Shown: positions 14,596 through 23,174 of the stretch, piece after piece
Layout of the letters: each line of letters begins with the position of its first letter
Numbering within the stretch: the stretch's first letter is position 1
Origin: an uncultured Eubacteriales bacterium
Lineage (GTDB): Bacteria; Bacillota; Clostridia; Oscillospirales; Acutalibacteraceae
Length of the DNA: 34,905 nucleotides
Assembly (NCBI GenBank): GCA_934675165.1
Contig: CAKUPP010000010.1
Span: 1-34,905, forward strand
Direction of reading: 5' to 3'
Translations under genes and position numbers: made by a program
Notes under the pieces: model-generated
Told to the model about the DNA's origin: nothing
The model's database searches: none
The model's input: the letters and a program-made list of their open reading frames with translations, nothing else

Positions 14596-14964
14596 ATCCT
14601 CATTTGATAGAAATTTTGCTTACAATTATAATATTTTCTTGAAAAAAATATATAACCATTTCGAAATAAATTTTTTAAATAAAATGGAATTTTTTGTTAT
14701 ATTTTGCTTTTGTTTAATGGTTATATATCGAAAGTGTGACATTATTTGTGATGTAGTATTTACGGTATTTTTATAATACGTCGGTCTGTAAAACAGTAAT
14801 TTGAGAATTAAAAATTGATGATTAATTTGACCCTAACTTTTTTATGTTGTATAATAGAATTCGCTGATACAGTAAAATCGACTGTTCTTAAGTAAAAATA
14901 AAAAAATTAATCAATAGTAAATTTTATTATAAGTTAAAATAAATATGTAAAAGGAGATATAATA
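14596..14964. other. intergenic region upstream of parE
   Basis: It holds the divergent leaders of the secreted protein gene and parE, plus the parE promoter. The open frame 14492-14776 on plus overlaps the minus gene, lacks an SD and looks spurious. No other signal is seen. Confidence 0.6.
14827..14855 (+). promoter_or_regulatory. promoter of the parE-parC run
   Basis: TTGACC (14827-14832), a 17-base spacer and a perfect TATAAT (14850-14855). This is the best consensus promoter ahead of the long plus-strand run, with a leader of about 100 bases. Confidence 0.8.
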
Positions 14965-16947
14965 TTGGCTAAAAGCAAATATGGTAATGAAAGTATATCT
15001 TCGCTAAAGGGCGCCGATAGAGTAAGAAAACGACCAGGAGTCATTTTTGGATCTGATGGCATTGAAGGATGTGAACATTCAGTTTTTGAAATACTTTCAA
15101 ATTCGATTGATGAAGCTCGTGAAGGTCACGGAAATGTTATAAAGATAACAAGGTATAAAGATTGTTCAGTTCAGATAGAAGATAAAGGTAGAGGAATCCC
15201 AGTTGATTTTAATAAAAAGGAAGAAAAATTCAATTGGGAGCTTCTTTTCTGTGAGCTATATGCAGGTGGTAAGTATAATAATTTAAATCAAGAAAATTAT
15301 GAATATTCGTTGGGTTTAAATGGTTTGGGTTTATGTTCTACACAGTATGCTTCTGAGTATATGGATGTAGAAATAAAACGTGATGGCTTTTTATATTCAC
15401 TTCACTTCGAAAAAGGTGAAAATATAGGTGGACTTCATAAGGAAGAATATAAGAGGAAAGATACAGGAACGAAAATAAAGTGGAAACCTGATTTAACTGT
15501 ATTTACTGATATTTTGATTCCTTTTGAATATTTTGATGATGTTTTAAAACGTCAGGCAGTAGTTAATTCTGGTATTAAATTTTTGCTTAGATATCAAAAT
15601 GCGAATTCTGAATTTTTAGAAAGAGAATATTTTTATCAAAATGGAATTGCAGATTACTTAGCAGAAATTTTAAAAAATGATTATCTAGTTCCAGTTCAAA
15701 ATTGGCATTTTGAAGAAAAGGTAAGAGATCGTGACGATAAACCATTTTATAAATTTAAAGCAGAAATAGCGGTAGCTTTTTCAAATAAAATTTGTCTTTC
15801 GGAGTATTATCATAATTCTAGTTATCTTGAACATGGTGGCGCTCCAGAAAGAGCGGTTCGTAGTGCTTTTACGTCTCAAATTGATTCATATTTGAAACAA
15901 AATGGGAAATATACAAAAAATGAAAGTAAAGTAAGTTTTTCCGATATAGAAGATTCGTTGGTAATAGTAATTTCGTCATTTTCAACAGTTACATCTTATG
16001 AAAATCAGACTAAAAAGTCTATTACTAATCGAGGTATTCAAGAAGCACTTTCAAAAATGTTGAAAAAAAATTTAGAAATATATTTTATTGAAAACCCTCA
16101 AGAAGCAGAAAAAATAGGAAATCAAATATTAATTAATAAAAGGAGTCGTGAAGATGCCGAAAAAACGAGATTAAATTTAAAGAAAAAGTTAACAACAGGA
16201 ATGGACATGGCGAGTCGAGTTGCCAAATTTGTGGATTGTCGAAGTAAAGATGTAAGTGAGCGTGAACTTTTTATCGTAGAAGGCGATTCTGCTTTAGGAG
16301 CCTGTAAGCAAGCGAGAAATCCCGATTTTCAGGCTATTATTCCAATAAGAGGTAAAATTTTGAATTGTCTTAAGGCAGATTATAGTCGGATATTCAAAAG
16401 TGAAATTATAACAGATTTGATCAAAGTACTTGGCTGTGGGGTGGAAGTTAAAACTTCCAAAACTGCCAAGGATTTGTCTTCTTTTAATTTGGAAGCGCTG
16501 AAGTGGGATAAAATTATTATTTGTACAGATGCAGATGTAGATGGGTTTCAAATTCGAACTCTTCTTTTAACTATGCTTTATAGACTTACACCTAAACTTA
16601 TAGAATCGGGGAAAGTTTTTATAGCGGAATCTCCACTTTATGAAATAAATACTAAAAAAGAAACTTATTTTGCATATAATGAGTCTGAAAAAGAAGAGTT
16701 TATTCGCAAAATAGGGCAAGAAAAATACACGATTCAACGCTCAAAAGGGTTGGGAGAAAATGAACCTGATATGATGAACTTTACAACTATGAATCCTGAT
16801 TCAAGACGATTGATAAAAGTTATGCCAGAAGACATTCAAGTAACTTCAAAGATATTTGATATTTTGCTTGGGGATGATATTTTGGGAAGAAAAAAATATA
16901 TAGTGGAAAATGGTCATCTATATGTTGATAGCCTAGATGTAAGCTAA
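14965..16947 (+). CDS. parE: DNA topoisomerase IV subunit B
   Basis: ATPase subunit of a type IIA topoisomerase that decatenates daughter chromosomes. The GHKL ATPase domain has Glu42 and Asn46 (FEILSNSIDEA), DKGRGIP and GLNGLGL. The transducer domain follows, and the TOPRIM domain has E439 in FIVEGDSALG plus D522-A-D524-V-D526 for Mg2+. The C-terminus has QRSKGLGENEP. The EGDSALGACKQAR variant differs from gyrase EGDSAGGSAKQGR and is typical of the clostridial ParE paralogue. The start is TTG at 14965 after AAGGAG. parC follows 19 bases later. The ParE assignment over GyrB rests on this signature and the parC partner. Confidence 0.92.
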   Translation: MAKSKYGNESISSLKGADRVRKRPGVIFGSDGIEGCEHSVFEILSNSIDEAREGHGNVIKITRYKDCSVQIEDKGRGIPVDFNKKEEKFNWELLFCELYAGGKYNNLNQENYEYSLGLNGLGLCSTQYASEYMDVEIKRDGFLYSLHFEKGENIGGLHKEEYKRKDTGTKIKWKPDLTVFTDILIPFEYFDDVLKRQAVVNSGIKFLLRYQNANSEFLEREYFYQNGIADYLAEILKNDYLVPVQNWHFEEKVRDRDDKPFYKFKAEIAVAFSNKICLSEYYHNSSYLEHGGAPERAVRSAFTSQIDSYLKQNGKYTKNESKVSFSDIEDSLVIVISSFSTVTSYENQTKKSITNRGIQEALSKMLKKNLEIYFIENPQEAEKIGNQILINKRSREDAEKTRLNLKKKLTTGMDMASRVAKFVDCRSKDVSERELFIVEGDSALGACKQARNPDFQAIIPIRGKILNCLKADYSRIFKSEIITDLIKVLGCGVEVKTSKTAKDLSSFNLEALKWDKIIICTDADVDGFQIRTLLLTMLYRLTPKLIESGKVFIAESPLYEINTKKETYFAYNESEKEEFIRKIGQEKYTIQRSKGLGENEPDMMNFTTMNPDSRRLIKVMPEDIQVTSKIFDILLGDDILGRKKYIVENGHLYVDSLDVS

Positions 16948-16966
16948 AAGGTGGTGAGATGATATA

Positions 16967-19207
16967 ATGTCAAAAAATCGAATAAAAAAAAATTCTTCCA
17001 AAAGGTCTTGTATCAATGGATTTATATACAATGCCGGTGAAGTTATAGAAGAAAAAATTGTAAACACTTTAGAAAAAAATTATATGCCATATGCAATGAG
17101 TGTCATATTGTCTCGTGCTATTCCTGAGATAGATGGGTTTAAACCTTCTCACAGAAAACTTTTATTTACTATGTATAAAATGGGACTTTTGGGAAGTACT
17201 CGTACTAAATCAGCCAATATAGTTGGCCAAACCATGAAACTTAATCCTCATGGAGATAGTGCAATATACGATACGATGGTTAGAATGAGTCGAGGATATG
17301 AAGCGTTATTACATCCATATATAGATTCAAAAGGAAATTTTGGAAAATTTTATTCTAGAGATATGGCGTGTGCGGCTTCTAGGTATACAGAAGCTAAATT
17401 AGAAGGAATTTGTAAGGAACTTTTCAGAGATATAGATAAAGATACAGTTGATTTTGTTCCTAACTATGACAATACTTTGCAAGAACCTTCTTTGCTACCG
17501 TGTACGTATCCATCTGTTTTAGTAAATTCTAATACTGGTATAGCAGTTGGTATGGCTAGTTCAATATGCCCTTTTAATTTAAAAGAAGTTTGTGAAACTA
17601 CGATTGCATATATAAAAGATCAAAATTGTGATATATCAAAAACACTTATTGCGCCAGATTTTCCGGGATCAGGAGAAATAGTTTATGATAAAGAAAAAAT
17701 AGAAGATATTTATAAAACTGGTCGCGGTGGTATAAAAATCAGAGCTCGTTATAAATATGATAAAAAATATAATTGTATTGATATTATAAATATTCCACCT
17801 ACAACTACGAGTGAAGTTATAATTGAAAAAATAGCCGAGCTTGTTAAATCCGGAAAAATTCGAGAAATTTCTGATGTTCGTGATGAAACGGGCTTAGATG
17901 GATTAAAGATTACAATTGATTTAAAACGTGGTGTGGATCCAAATAGATTAATGGTAAAATTATTTAAGTTGACGCCGCTGGAAGACACTTTTTCTTGTAA
18001 TTTTAATATTTTAGTTGGCGGTACGCCAAAGGTTATGGGAATTCGTGAAATTTTGGAAGAATGGCTCGCTTTTAGAAGTGAGTGTGTAAGGAGAAGAACT
18101 TGTTTTGATTTAAATAAAAAACAAGAAAAACTTCATTTACTTGAGGGACTCGAAAAAATTTTACTTGATATTGATAAGGCAATTTTAATTATTAGAAAAA
18201 CTGAAGAAGAACAATATGTAGTACCAAATTTAATGAATGGATTTGCAATTGATGAAATTCAAGCGGAATATGTTGCAGAAATAAAATTAAGACACTTAAA
18301 TCGTGAATATATTTTAAGAAGAACAAGTGAAATAGAAGATTTGAAAAAAGAAATAAAAGATCTTAAAAACATTCTTTCGGATAAAAGTAAAATTTATAGT
18401 ATAATCATAAAAGAGCTAAGTGCTGTCGCCAAAGAATATGCAAGTCCTAGAAAGAGTTTGCTTGTATATCCTGAAGAGACAGAAGATTATAATGATATAG
18501 AAATAATCCCAGATTATCCTGTTAAGTTTTTTATGACAAATGAAGGATATTTTAAAAAAATAATTCCACAGTCTTTAAAGATGAATTCTGAACAAAAGTT
18601 AAAAAGTGATGATGAAATTTTTGAAGAAATATCAGGTTCAAACCATTCTGATCTGTTATTTTTTACAAATAAATGTCAAGTTTATAAAGCAAAAGGTTAT
18701 ATGTTTTCAGATACAAAATCTAGTGCTATGGGAGAATACATTCCTGCAGTATTATCATTTGAAAAAAATGAAAAAGTTATTTATATGGCGGTTACAACAG
18801 ATTATTCCGGTTTTATGTTGTTTTTCTTCAAAAGTGGAAAAATTTCAAAAATCGAAATGAAGTCTTATTATACCAAAACAAACCGTAAAAAACTTATCAA
18901 AGCTTATACAGATAAAGATGATATTTTAAGTGCGATATATATGGATAAAGATGATGATTTTCTCCTTACGTCATCCTCGGGAAAAATTTTAATTTTCAAT
19001 TCTCATTTAATCAATCTTAAACAAACAAAAAACGCACAAGGGGTTGCGGTTATGAAACAGAAAAAAGGGCATAAACTTATAAAAACAGAAAAGTATTTGA
19101 TGGGAACATTTAATAATGAAAAAATCTATTGTGCAAAAAACATACCTGCTGCTGGTAAACTTCCGTCAGGAGAAGAAATAAATTGTGAACAACTTACTTT
19201 GATATGA
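16967..19207 (+). CDS. parC: DNA topoisomerase IV subunit A
   Basis: DNA breakage-reunion subunit pairing with ParE. The winged-helix core has YAMSVILSRAIPEIDGFKPSHRKLLF, then the quinolone-pocket region NPHGDSAIYDTMVRM, and the catalytic tyrosine Tyr140 in SRYTEAKLEGI. The coiled-coil tower lies around residues 380-490, and the C-terminal beta-propeller part is short and degenerate, as in ParC rather than GyrA (no GyrA-box seen). The length is 746 aa. Its stop codon overlaps an ATG of the downstream deoB frame, though I prefer a later deoB start. Confidence 0.93.
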   Translation: MSKNRIKKNSSKRSCINGFIYNAGEVIEEKIVNTLEKNYMPYAMSVILSRAIPEIDGFKPSHRKLLFTMYKMGLLGSTRTKSANIVGQTMKLNPHGDSAIYDTMVRMSRGYEALLHPYIDSKGNFGKFYSRDMACAASRYTEAKLEGICKELFRDIDKDTVDFVPNYDNTLQEPSLLPCTYPSVLVNSNTGIAVGMASSICPFNLKEVCETTIAYIKDQNCDISKTLIAPDFPGSGEIVYDKEKIEDIYKTGRGGIKIRARYKYDKKYNCIDIINIPPTTTSEVIIEKIAELVKSGKIREISDVRDETGLDGLKITIDLKRGVDPNRLMVKLFKLTPLEDTFSCNFNILVGGTPKVMGIREILEEWLAFRSECVRRRTCFDLNKKQEKLHLLEGLEKILLDIDKAILIIRKTEEEQYVVPNLMNGFAIDEIQAEYVAEIKLRHLNREYILRRTSEIEDLKKEIKDLKNILSDKSKIYSIIIKELSAVAKEYASPRKSLLVYPEETEDYNDIEIIPDYPVKFFMTNEGYFKKIIPQSLKMNSEQKLKSDDEIFEEISGSNHSDLLFFTNKCQVYKAKGYMFSDTKSSAMGEYIPAVLSFEKNEKVIYMAVTTDYSGFMLFFFKSGKISKIEMKSYYTKTNRKKLIKAYTDKDDILSAIYMDKDDDFLLTSSSGKILIFNSHLINLKQTKNAQGVAVMKQKKGHKLIKTEKYLMGTFNNEKIYCAKNIPAAGKLPSGEEINCEQLTLI

Positions 19208-19221
19208 AGGGGAATGATTTT

Positions 19222-20403
19222 GTGAAAAGAGTGTTTTTGATAGTTCTTGATAGCGTAGGAATTGGTGAAATGCCCGATGCAGTCAATTATGGTGATGTTG
19301 GTAGTAATACTATGAAAGCATGCTATGGTAGTAAAAAATTTTATGTTCCAAATATGAAGAGAATGGGTCTTTTTAATATTGATGGTATGGATTATGCACC
19401 TAATGAAAAATTCCCTGTTGCTTCATTTGCACGCATGAAAGAGGTATCAAATGGAAAAGACACAATAATAGGGCATTGGGAAATTGCCGGAATAGAATCA
19501 AAAAAGCCTTTGCCAACGTATCCTAATGGATTCCCACATGAAATCATTAGTGAATTTAAGCGTCAAACAGGAAGAGAGATTTTATGTAATATGCCATATT
19601 CGGGGACAGAGGTTATAAAAAAATATGGTAAAGAAAGTGTGGAAAAAGGCAAACTGATTGTTTATACTTCTGCAGACAGTGTTTTTCAGATTGCAGCACA
19701 CGAAGACGTGGTACCCGTGGAAAAACTGTATGAGTATTGCTCTATAGCTAGGAATATTTTAAATGGTGATAATGCTGTTGGGAGAGTAATCGCGAGGCCG
19801 TTTACCGGTGAATATCCAAATTATGTTCGTACTACTAATCGTCATGATTTTGCATTGGTTCCTCCTAAAGATAATATTTTATATCACATCAAGGATAATG
19901 GTAAAGACGTTATTGCTATAGGAAAAATAAGTGACATTTTTGCCGGAGTTGGAGTTACAGAAAAAATATTAACAAAGGGTAATGAAGATGGAATAAATAA
20001 AACTCTTGAAATTATGGATAGAGATTTTGAAGGACTTTGTTTTGTTAATCTAGTTGATTTTGATATGCTTTATGGGCACAGAAACAATGTTGATGGGTAT
20101 GCAGCAGCACTTTCATATTTTGATGATAAACTTTCAAAAATTTGTTCAAAACTTCGTAAGGATGATATTTTGATTATAACAGCTGATCACGGGTGTGACC
20201 CGACGACTGATTCTACGGATCATTCACGTGAATACACGCCTATGATTATTTTTGGTAACAATGTAAAAGCTGGAGTTAATTTACACACAAGAAATGGTTT
20301 TTATGACATAGGCGCAACTGTTTTGGAGTATTTGGATATTGATAAGAAAATAAAAGGAATATCATTTATGAAAGAGGTTATAGTAGATGAAAATAGATCG
20401 TGA
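19222..20403 (+). CDS. deoB: phosphopentomutase
   Basis: Interconverts (deoxy)ribose-1-phosphate and 5-phosphate, linking nucleoside phosphorylases to DeoC and the pentose pool. This alkaline-phosphatase-superfamily enzyme has the metal and phosphate residues in LDSVGIGEMPDA (near the N-terminus), DTIIGHWE (the phosphorylated Thr), LVDFDMLYGHRN and TADHGCDPTTDSTDHSRE. The length is 393 aa. The frame opens at ATG 19204, overlapping the parC stop, but GTG 19222 has AAGGGG upstream and gives the usual MKRVFLIVLDSVG start, so I use it. It overlaps the next gene by 17 bases. Confidence 0.95.
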   Translation: MKRVFLIVLDSVGIGEMPDAVNYGDVGSNTMKACYGSKKFYVPNMKRMGLFNIDGMDYAPNEKFPVASFARMKEVSNGKDTIIGHWEIAGIESKKPLPTYPNGFPHEIISEFKRQTGREILCNMPYSGTEVIKKYGKESVEKGKLIVYTSADSVFQIAAHEDVVPVEKLYEYCSIARNILNGDNAVGRVIARPFTGEYPNYVRTTNRHDFALVPPKDNILYHIKDNGKDVIAIGKISDIFAGVGVTEKILTKGNEDGINKTLEIMDRDFEGLCFVNLVDFDMLYGHRNNVDGYAAALSYFDDKLSKICSKLRKDDILIITADHGCDPTTDSTDHSREYTPMIIFGNNVKAGVNLHTRNGFYDIGATVLEYLDIDKKIKGISFMKEVIVDENRS

Positions 20404-21106
20404 AAAATCAATATTGATGTTAAAAAAGATAATAATTTGCAGTTTAAGTTTAATGCTTTTGGGGTTTGGGTGTGGAATAAATATTGTTACTCGTCAAGGT
20501 GCAGATCCCATAACAGTTTTTTATGAAGGACTTAGTAAAACTTTAGGAATAAGTGTAGGTCTTACCGCAAGTGTGTTGAATTTTAGTTTGATACTTATTG
20601 TACTTATTATTTCTTTTTTTTCTGCAAAAGCTAATAATGTACGCAATTTCAAAGAAATGCTTGGATATATATTTAAATACATAAGTGTTGGAACAGTGGT
20701 TTATTTGTTTGTTTTAGGAACTTTTATAGATTTTGGTATATGGGTTTATGGTTTGTGGGGAATACCTAACACATTTGTTTTTCAAATTATAGGTTCATTA
20801 CTTGGATGCTTGATTTGTTTTATAGGTTTGGGTGGATATATGAGTGTTGATATAGGAATAGATCCTTGGACAGCGTTTGCAGTAATACTTTCTAAGAAAC
20901 TGAATAAATCTTTTAGATCTGTGAAAATAATATTGGATGGCTTAACTTTATTGTCTGGATGGTTAATGGGTGGTAAAGTTGGAATAATAACTCTTTTTTG
21001 TGCTATTGTAGGAGGACCTGTTATACAAAAATCTGCGGAGCTTCTTGACAAAGTGCTCCCTAAAGTGTTACAATCCAATTATAAAAGAACAGTTAAGAAT
21101 CAGTGA
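20387..21106 (+). CDS. YczE/YitT-type integral membrane protein
   Basis: A 239-residue protein with about five or six membrane helices. It carries the family pattern GFGCGINIVTRQGADPITVFYEGL (short form: GADPITVF) near residue 38 and a second half with GGYMSVDIGIDPWTAFAVILS, i.e. the repeated Gly-x-Asp-Pro-Trp/Ile-Thr motif of YczE-like proteins. The role is unknown in the family. It overlaps deoB by 17 bases with AGAGG ahead of its ATG, so translation is likely coupled. The position between deoB and deoD suggests a part in nucleoside or sugar handling, by inference only. Confidence 0.75.
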   Translation: MKIDREKSILMLKKIIICSLSLMLLGFGCGINIVTRQGADPITVFYEGLSKTLGISVGLTASVLNFSLILIVLIISFFSAKANNVRNFKEMLGYIFKYISVGTVVYLFVLGTFIDFGIWVYGLWGIPNTFVFQIIGSLLGCLICFIGLGGYMSVDIGIDPWTAFAVILSKKLNKSFRSVKIILDGLTLLSGWLMGGKVGIITLFCAIVGGPVIQKSAELLDKVLPKVLQSNYKRTVKNQ

Positions 21107-21234
21107 ATGGATAACAAATTTTTTTGATATTTTTTATATGATGTTTGATAGAATTTAAAGGTGCTCGTAACTTTATTGAGTTTATTTTTGTTTATTATTT
21201 TTTGAATTTATGCTTACGAAGGTGGTGAATGTAG

Positions 21235-21987
21235 GTGACTTTTGCGATTGGAGTAAAAGATCACCTGCGAATCATGAGTAATATACCTACTCCTCATATT
21301 AATGCACAAAAAGAAGATATTGCACCTAAGGTTTTAATGCCAGGTGATCCGTTAAGAGCTAAATTTATAGCACAAAATTTTTTAACTGACGTAAAATGTG
21401 TTAATACAGTAAGAAATATGTTGGGATTTACAGGGAAGTATAACGGTGAACTTGTTTCAGTTATGGGGGCTGGAATGGGTATGCCGTCCATGGGAATCTA
21501 TTCTTATGAACTTTTTAATTTCTATGATGTAGAATCCATTATAAGAATTGGAAGTGCAGGGGCAATAAGAGATGATATAAATTTGAAAGACATAGTGATA
21601 GCTATGGGAGCTTGTACAGATTCAAATTATGCCTACCAGTATGACTTGAGTGGGTTGTTTGCACCAATTGCAGATTATGATCTTTTGAAAAAATCTGTTA
21701 AGTGTTCAAAGAAATCAGATGCAACGGTTTTTGTTGGTAATGTTTTTTCAAGTGATGTTTTTTATAGCGATTCTTCATTTTTGAAGAAATGGTCAAAAAT
21801 GGGAGTACTGGCAGTTGAGATGGAAGCTGCGGCACTTTATATGAACGCTGCTAAAGCCGGTAAACGTGCGCTATGCATGCTCACTATATCTGATTGTCCC
21901 CTTAGAGGATTGTCGTTGTCTTCACAAGAAAGGCAGACGGGATTTTGTGATATGGTTAAAATTGCTTTGGAAACTGTTACTAGATAA
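21235..21987 (+). CDS. deoD: purine nucleoside phosphorylase, DeoD type
   Basis: Phosphorolysis of purine (deoxy)nucleosides to base and (deoxy)ribose-1-phosphate in the cytoplasm. Hallmarks: IPTPHINA, VLMPGDPLRAKF (phosphate-binding Arg), GMGMPSMGIYSYEL, IRIGSAGAI, VEMEAAALY, and TISDCPL with the catalytic Asp. The frame starts at GTG 21235, which has AAGGTGG about nine bases upstream. Homologues usually start at the position of ATG 21274 (MSNIPTPHINA), which lacks an SD, so a 13-residue N-terminal extension may be real. It is separated by 128 bases from the membrane protein gene. Confidence 0.95.
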   Translation: MTFAIGVKDHLRIMSNIPTPHINAQKEDIAPKVLMPGDPLRAKFIAQNFLTDVKCVNTVRNMLGFTGKYNGELVSVMGAGMGMPSMGIYSYELFNFYDVESIIRIGSAGAIRDDINLKDIVIAMGACTDSNYAYQYDLSGLFAPIADYDLLKKSVKCSKKSDATVFVGNVFSSDVFYSDSSFLKKWSKMGVLAVEMEAAALYMNAAKAGKRALCMLTISDCPLRGLSLSSQERQTGFCDMVKIALETVTR

Positions 21988-22027
21988 ACAATTTACTCTT
22001 AAATAGTGGACGTAGACAGTATTACAG

Positions 22028-22047
22028 TTACCAAACAGTTTTGGTAA
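22028..22047. promoter_or_regulatory. 8-bp inverted repeat ahead of the nucleoside transporter
   Basis: TTACCAAA, CAGT, TTTGGTAA: a perfect palindrome with a 4-base centre, 24 bases before nupN. It could be an operator for a nucleoside-responsive repressor or a small mRNA hairpin. No regulator gene is nearby. Confidence 0.35.
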
Positions 22048-22071
22048 ATACACTTTTAGTTGGGGGAAATT

Positions 22072-23139
22072 ATGAAAAAAATAATTTCAAATATAATATT
22101 AGGTGTTGTGGCTGCCTCTTTTATAGGGGTAATGATTTATGCTGTTAAATCTGGCATAAGACTCCACACAGGATTAGAAGAAGATGACAGATTTTCGGTT
22201 TCTATGGTAACTGATGGTGGTGGTATAAATGATCAGTCATTTCAGGAATCAGCGTGGAAAGGTATGCAACAGTTTGCGACCGAAACCGGTTCACGGGTAA
22301 GTTACGTAGAATGTCCACAGACTTCTGATTTTTTGGTAAATATTGATAAACTTGCTGACGAACATACAGATTTAATATGGGGTATAGGATATAAGCTTGC
22401 TGATACTATTGAACTTGCGGCTAAAACAAATCCTGAGCTAAAATATGCATTGGCAGATTTTACTTACGGAGATAAGATACCAGATAATGTGGCATGTGCA
22501 GTTTTTCGATCTCAAGAATCATCTTTTATGGTTGGATATATTGCTGCAATGACTACTAAAACCAATTGTGTAGGTTTTGTTGGTGGTATTAAGGGATTGG
22601 TAATCGATCAATTTGAGTATGGATATTTGGCTGGAGTTGCTTACGCTTCAAAAAAATTAGGAAAAGATGTAAAAGTTAAAATTCAATATGCAGAAAGTTT
22701 TACTGATTCTGCAAAAGGTAAGGCTATTGCTATGAAGATGTTTGATGAATGTGATGTTATTTTTCACGCTTCTGGAGGAGCTGGTGTAGGTGTTATTGAA
22801 GCAGCTAAAGAAGCAGGAAAATATGCAATTGGTGTGGATTTGGATCAGTCTTACCTGGCACCTCAAAATGTTTTGACGTCTGCGATAAAAGATGTTGGTA
22901 AGGCTGTAAACTTGATTTCAAGAGAAGCTTTAAAAGGTGTGGATGTAGGCGGAAAAACATTTTCCTACGGAATAAAAGAAAAATGTGTGGGAATACCCGA
23001 AAACAATCCAAATATGTCGTCGGAGGTTTATAACGCTGTTATGAAAATCCAGGATAAACTTTCAGATGGAGAAATTGTTCCACCAGGCACCCAAGAGGAG
23101 TATAATATATTCATTGATAAGCTTCCTGATTTAATATAA
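22072..23139 (+). CDS. nupN: BMP-family nucleoside-binding protein of an ABC transporter
   Basis: Extracytoplasmic substrate-binding protein of the PnrA/BMP family, which captures nucleosides for the adjoining ABC importer. Hallmarks: VTDGGGINDQSFQESAWKG, IGYKLADTIELAA, FRSQESSFMVGYIAA, CDVIFHASGGAGVGVIEAA and AIGVDLDQSYLAP. The start is ATG 22072 after GGGGGAAA. The N-terminus is one membrane segment (residues 5-27) with no cysteine, so there is no lipobox, unlike the usual lipoproteins of this family; it seems to be held by an uncleaved anchor. The next three genes complete the transporter. Confidence 0.92.
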   Translation: MKKIISNIILGVVAASFIGVMIYAVKSGIRLHTGLEEDDRFSVSMVTDGGGINDQSFQESAWKGMQQFATETGSRVSYVECPQTSDFLVNIDKLADEHTDLIWGIGYKLADTIELAAKTNPELKYALADFTYGDKIPDNVACAVFRSQESSFMVGYIAAMTTKTNCVGFVGGIKGLVIDQFEYGYLAGVAYASKKLGKDVKVKIQYAESFTDSAKGKAIAMKMFDECDVIFHASGGAGVGVIEAAKEAGKYAIGVDLDQSYLAPQNVLTSAIKDVGKAVNLISREALKGVDVGGKTFSYGIKEKCVGIPENNPNMSSEVYNAVMKIQDKLSDGEIVPPGTQEEYNIFIDKLPDLI

Positions 23140-23174
23140 TCATAAGCTTGGCTGTTATTGAAAGGAGAATCACA

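Noticed and set aside
14492..14776. 94-codon plus-strand frame
   Set aside because: It overlaps the secreted protein gene on the other strand, has no SD, and its composition follows AT-richness.
21107..21234. Purine riboswitch before deoD
   Set aside because: No conserved purine-riboswitch core or its paired loops could be found in this interval or in 21988-22071.
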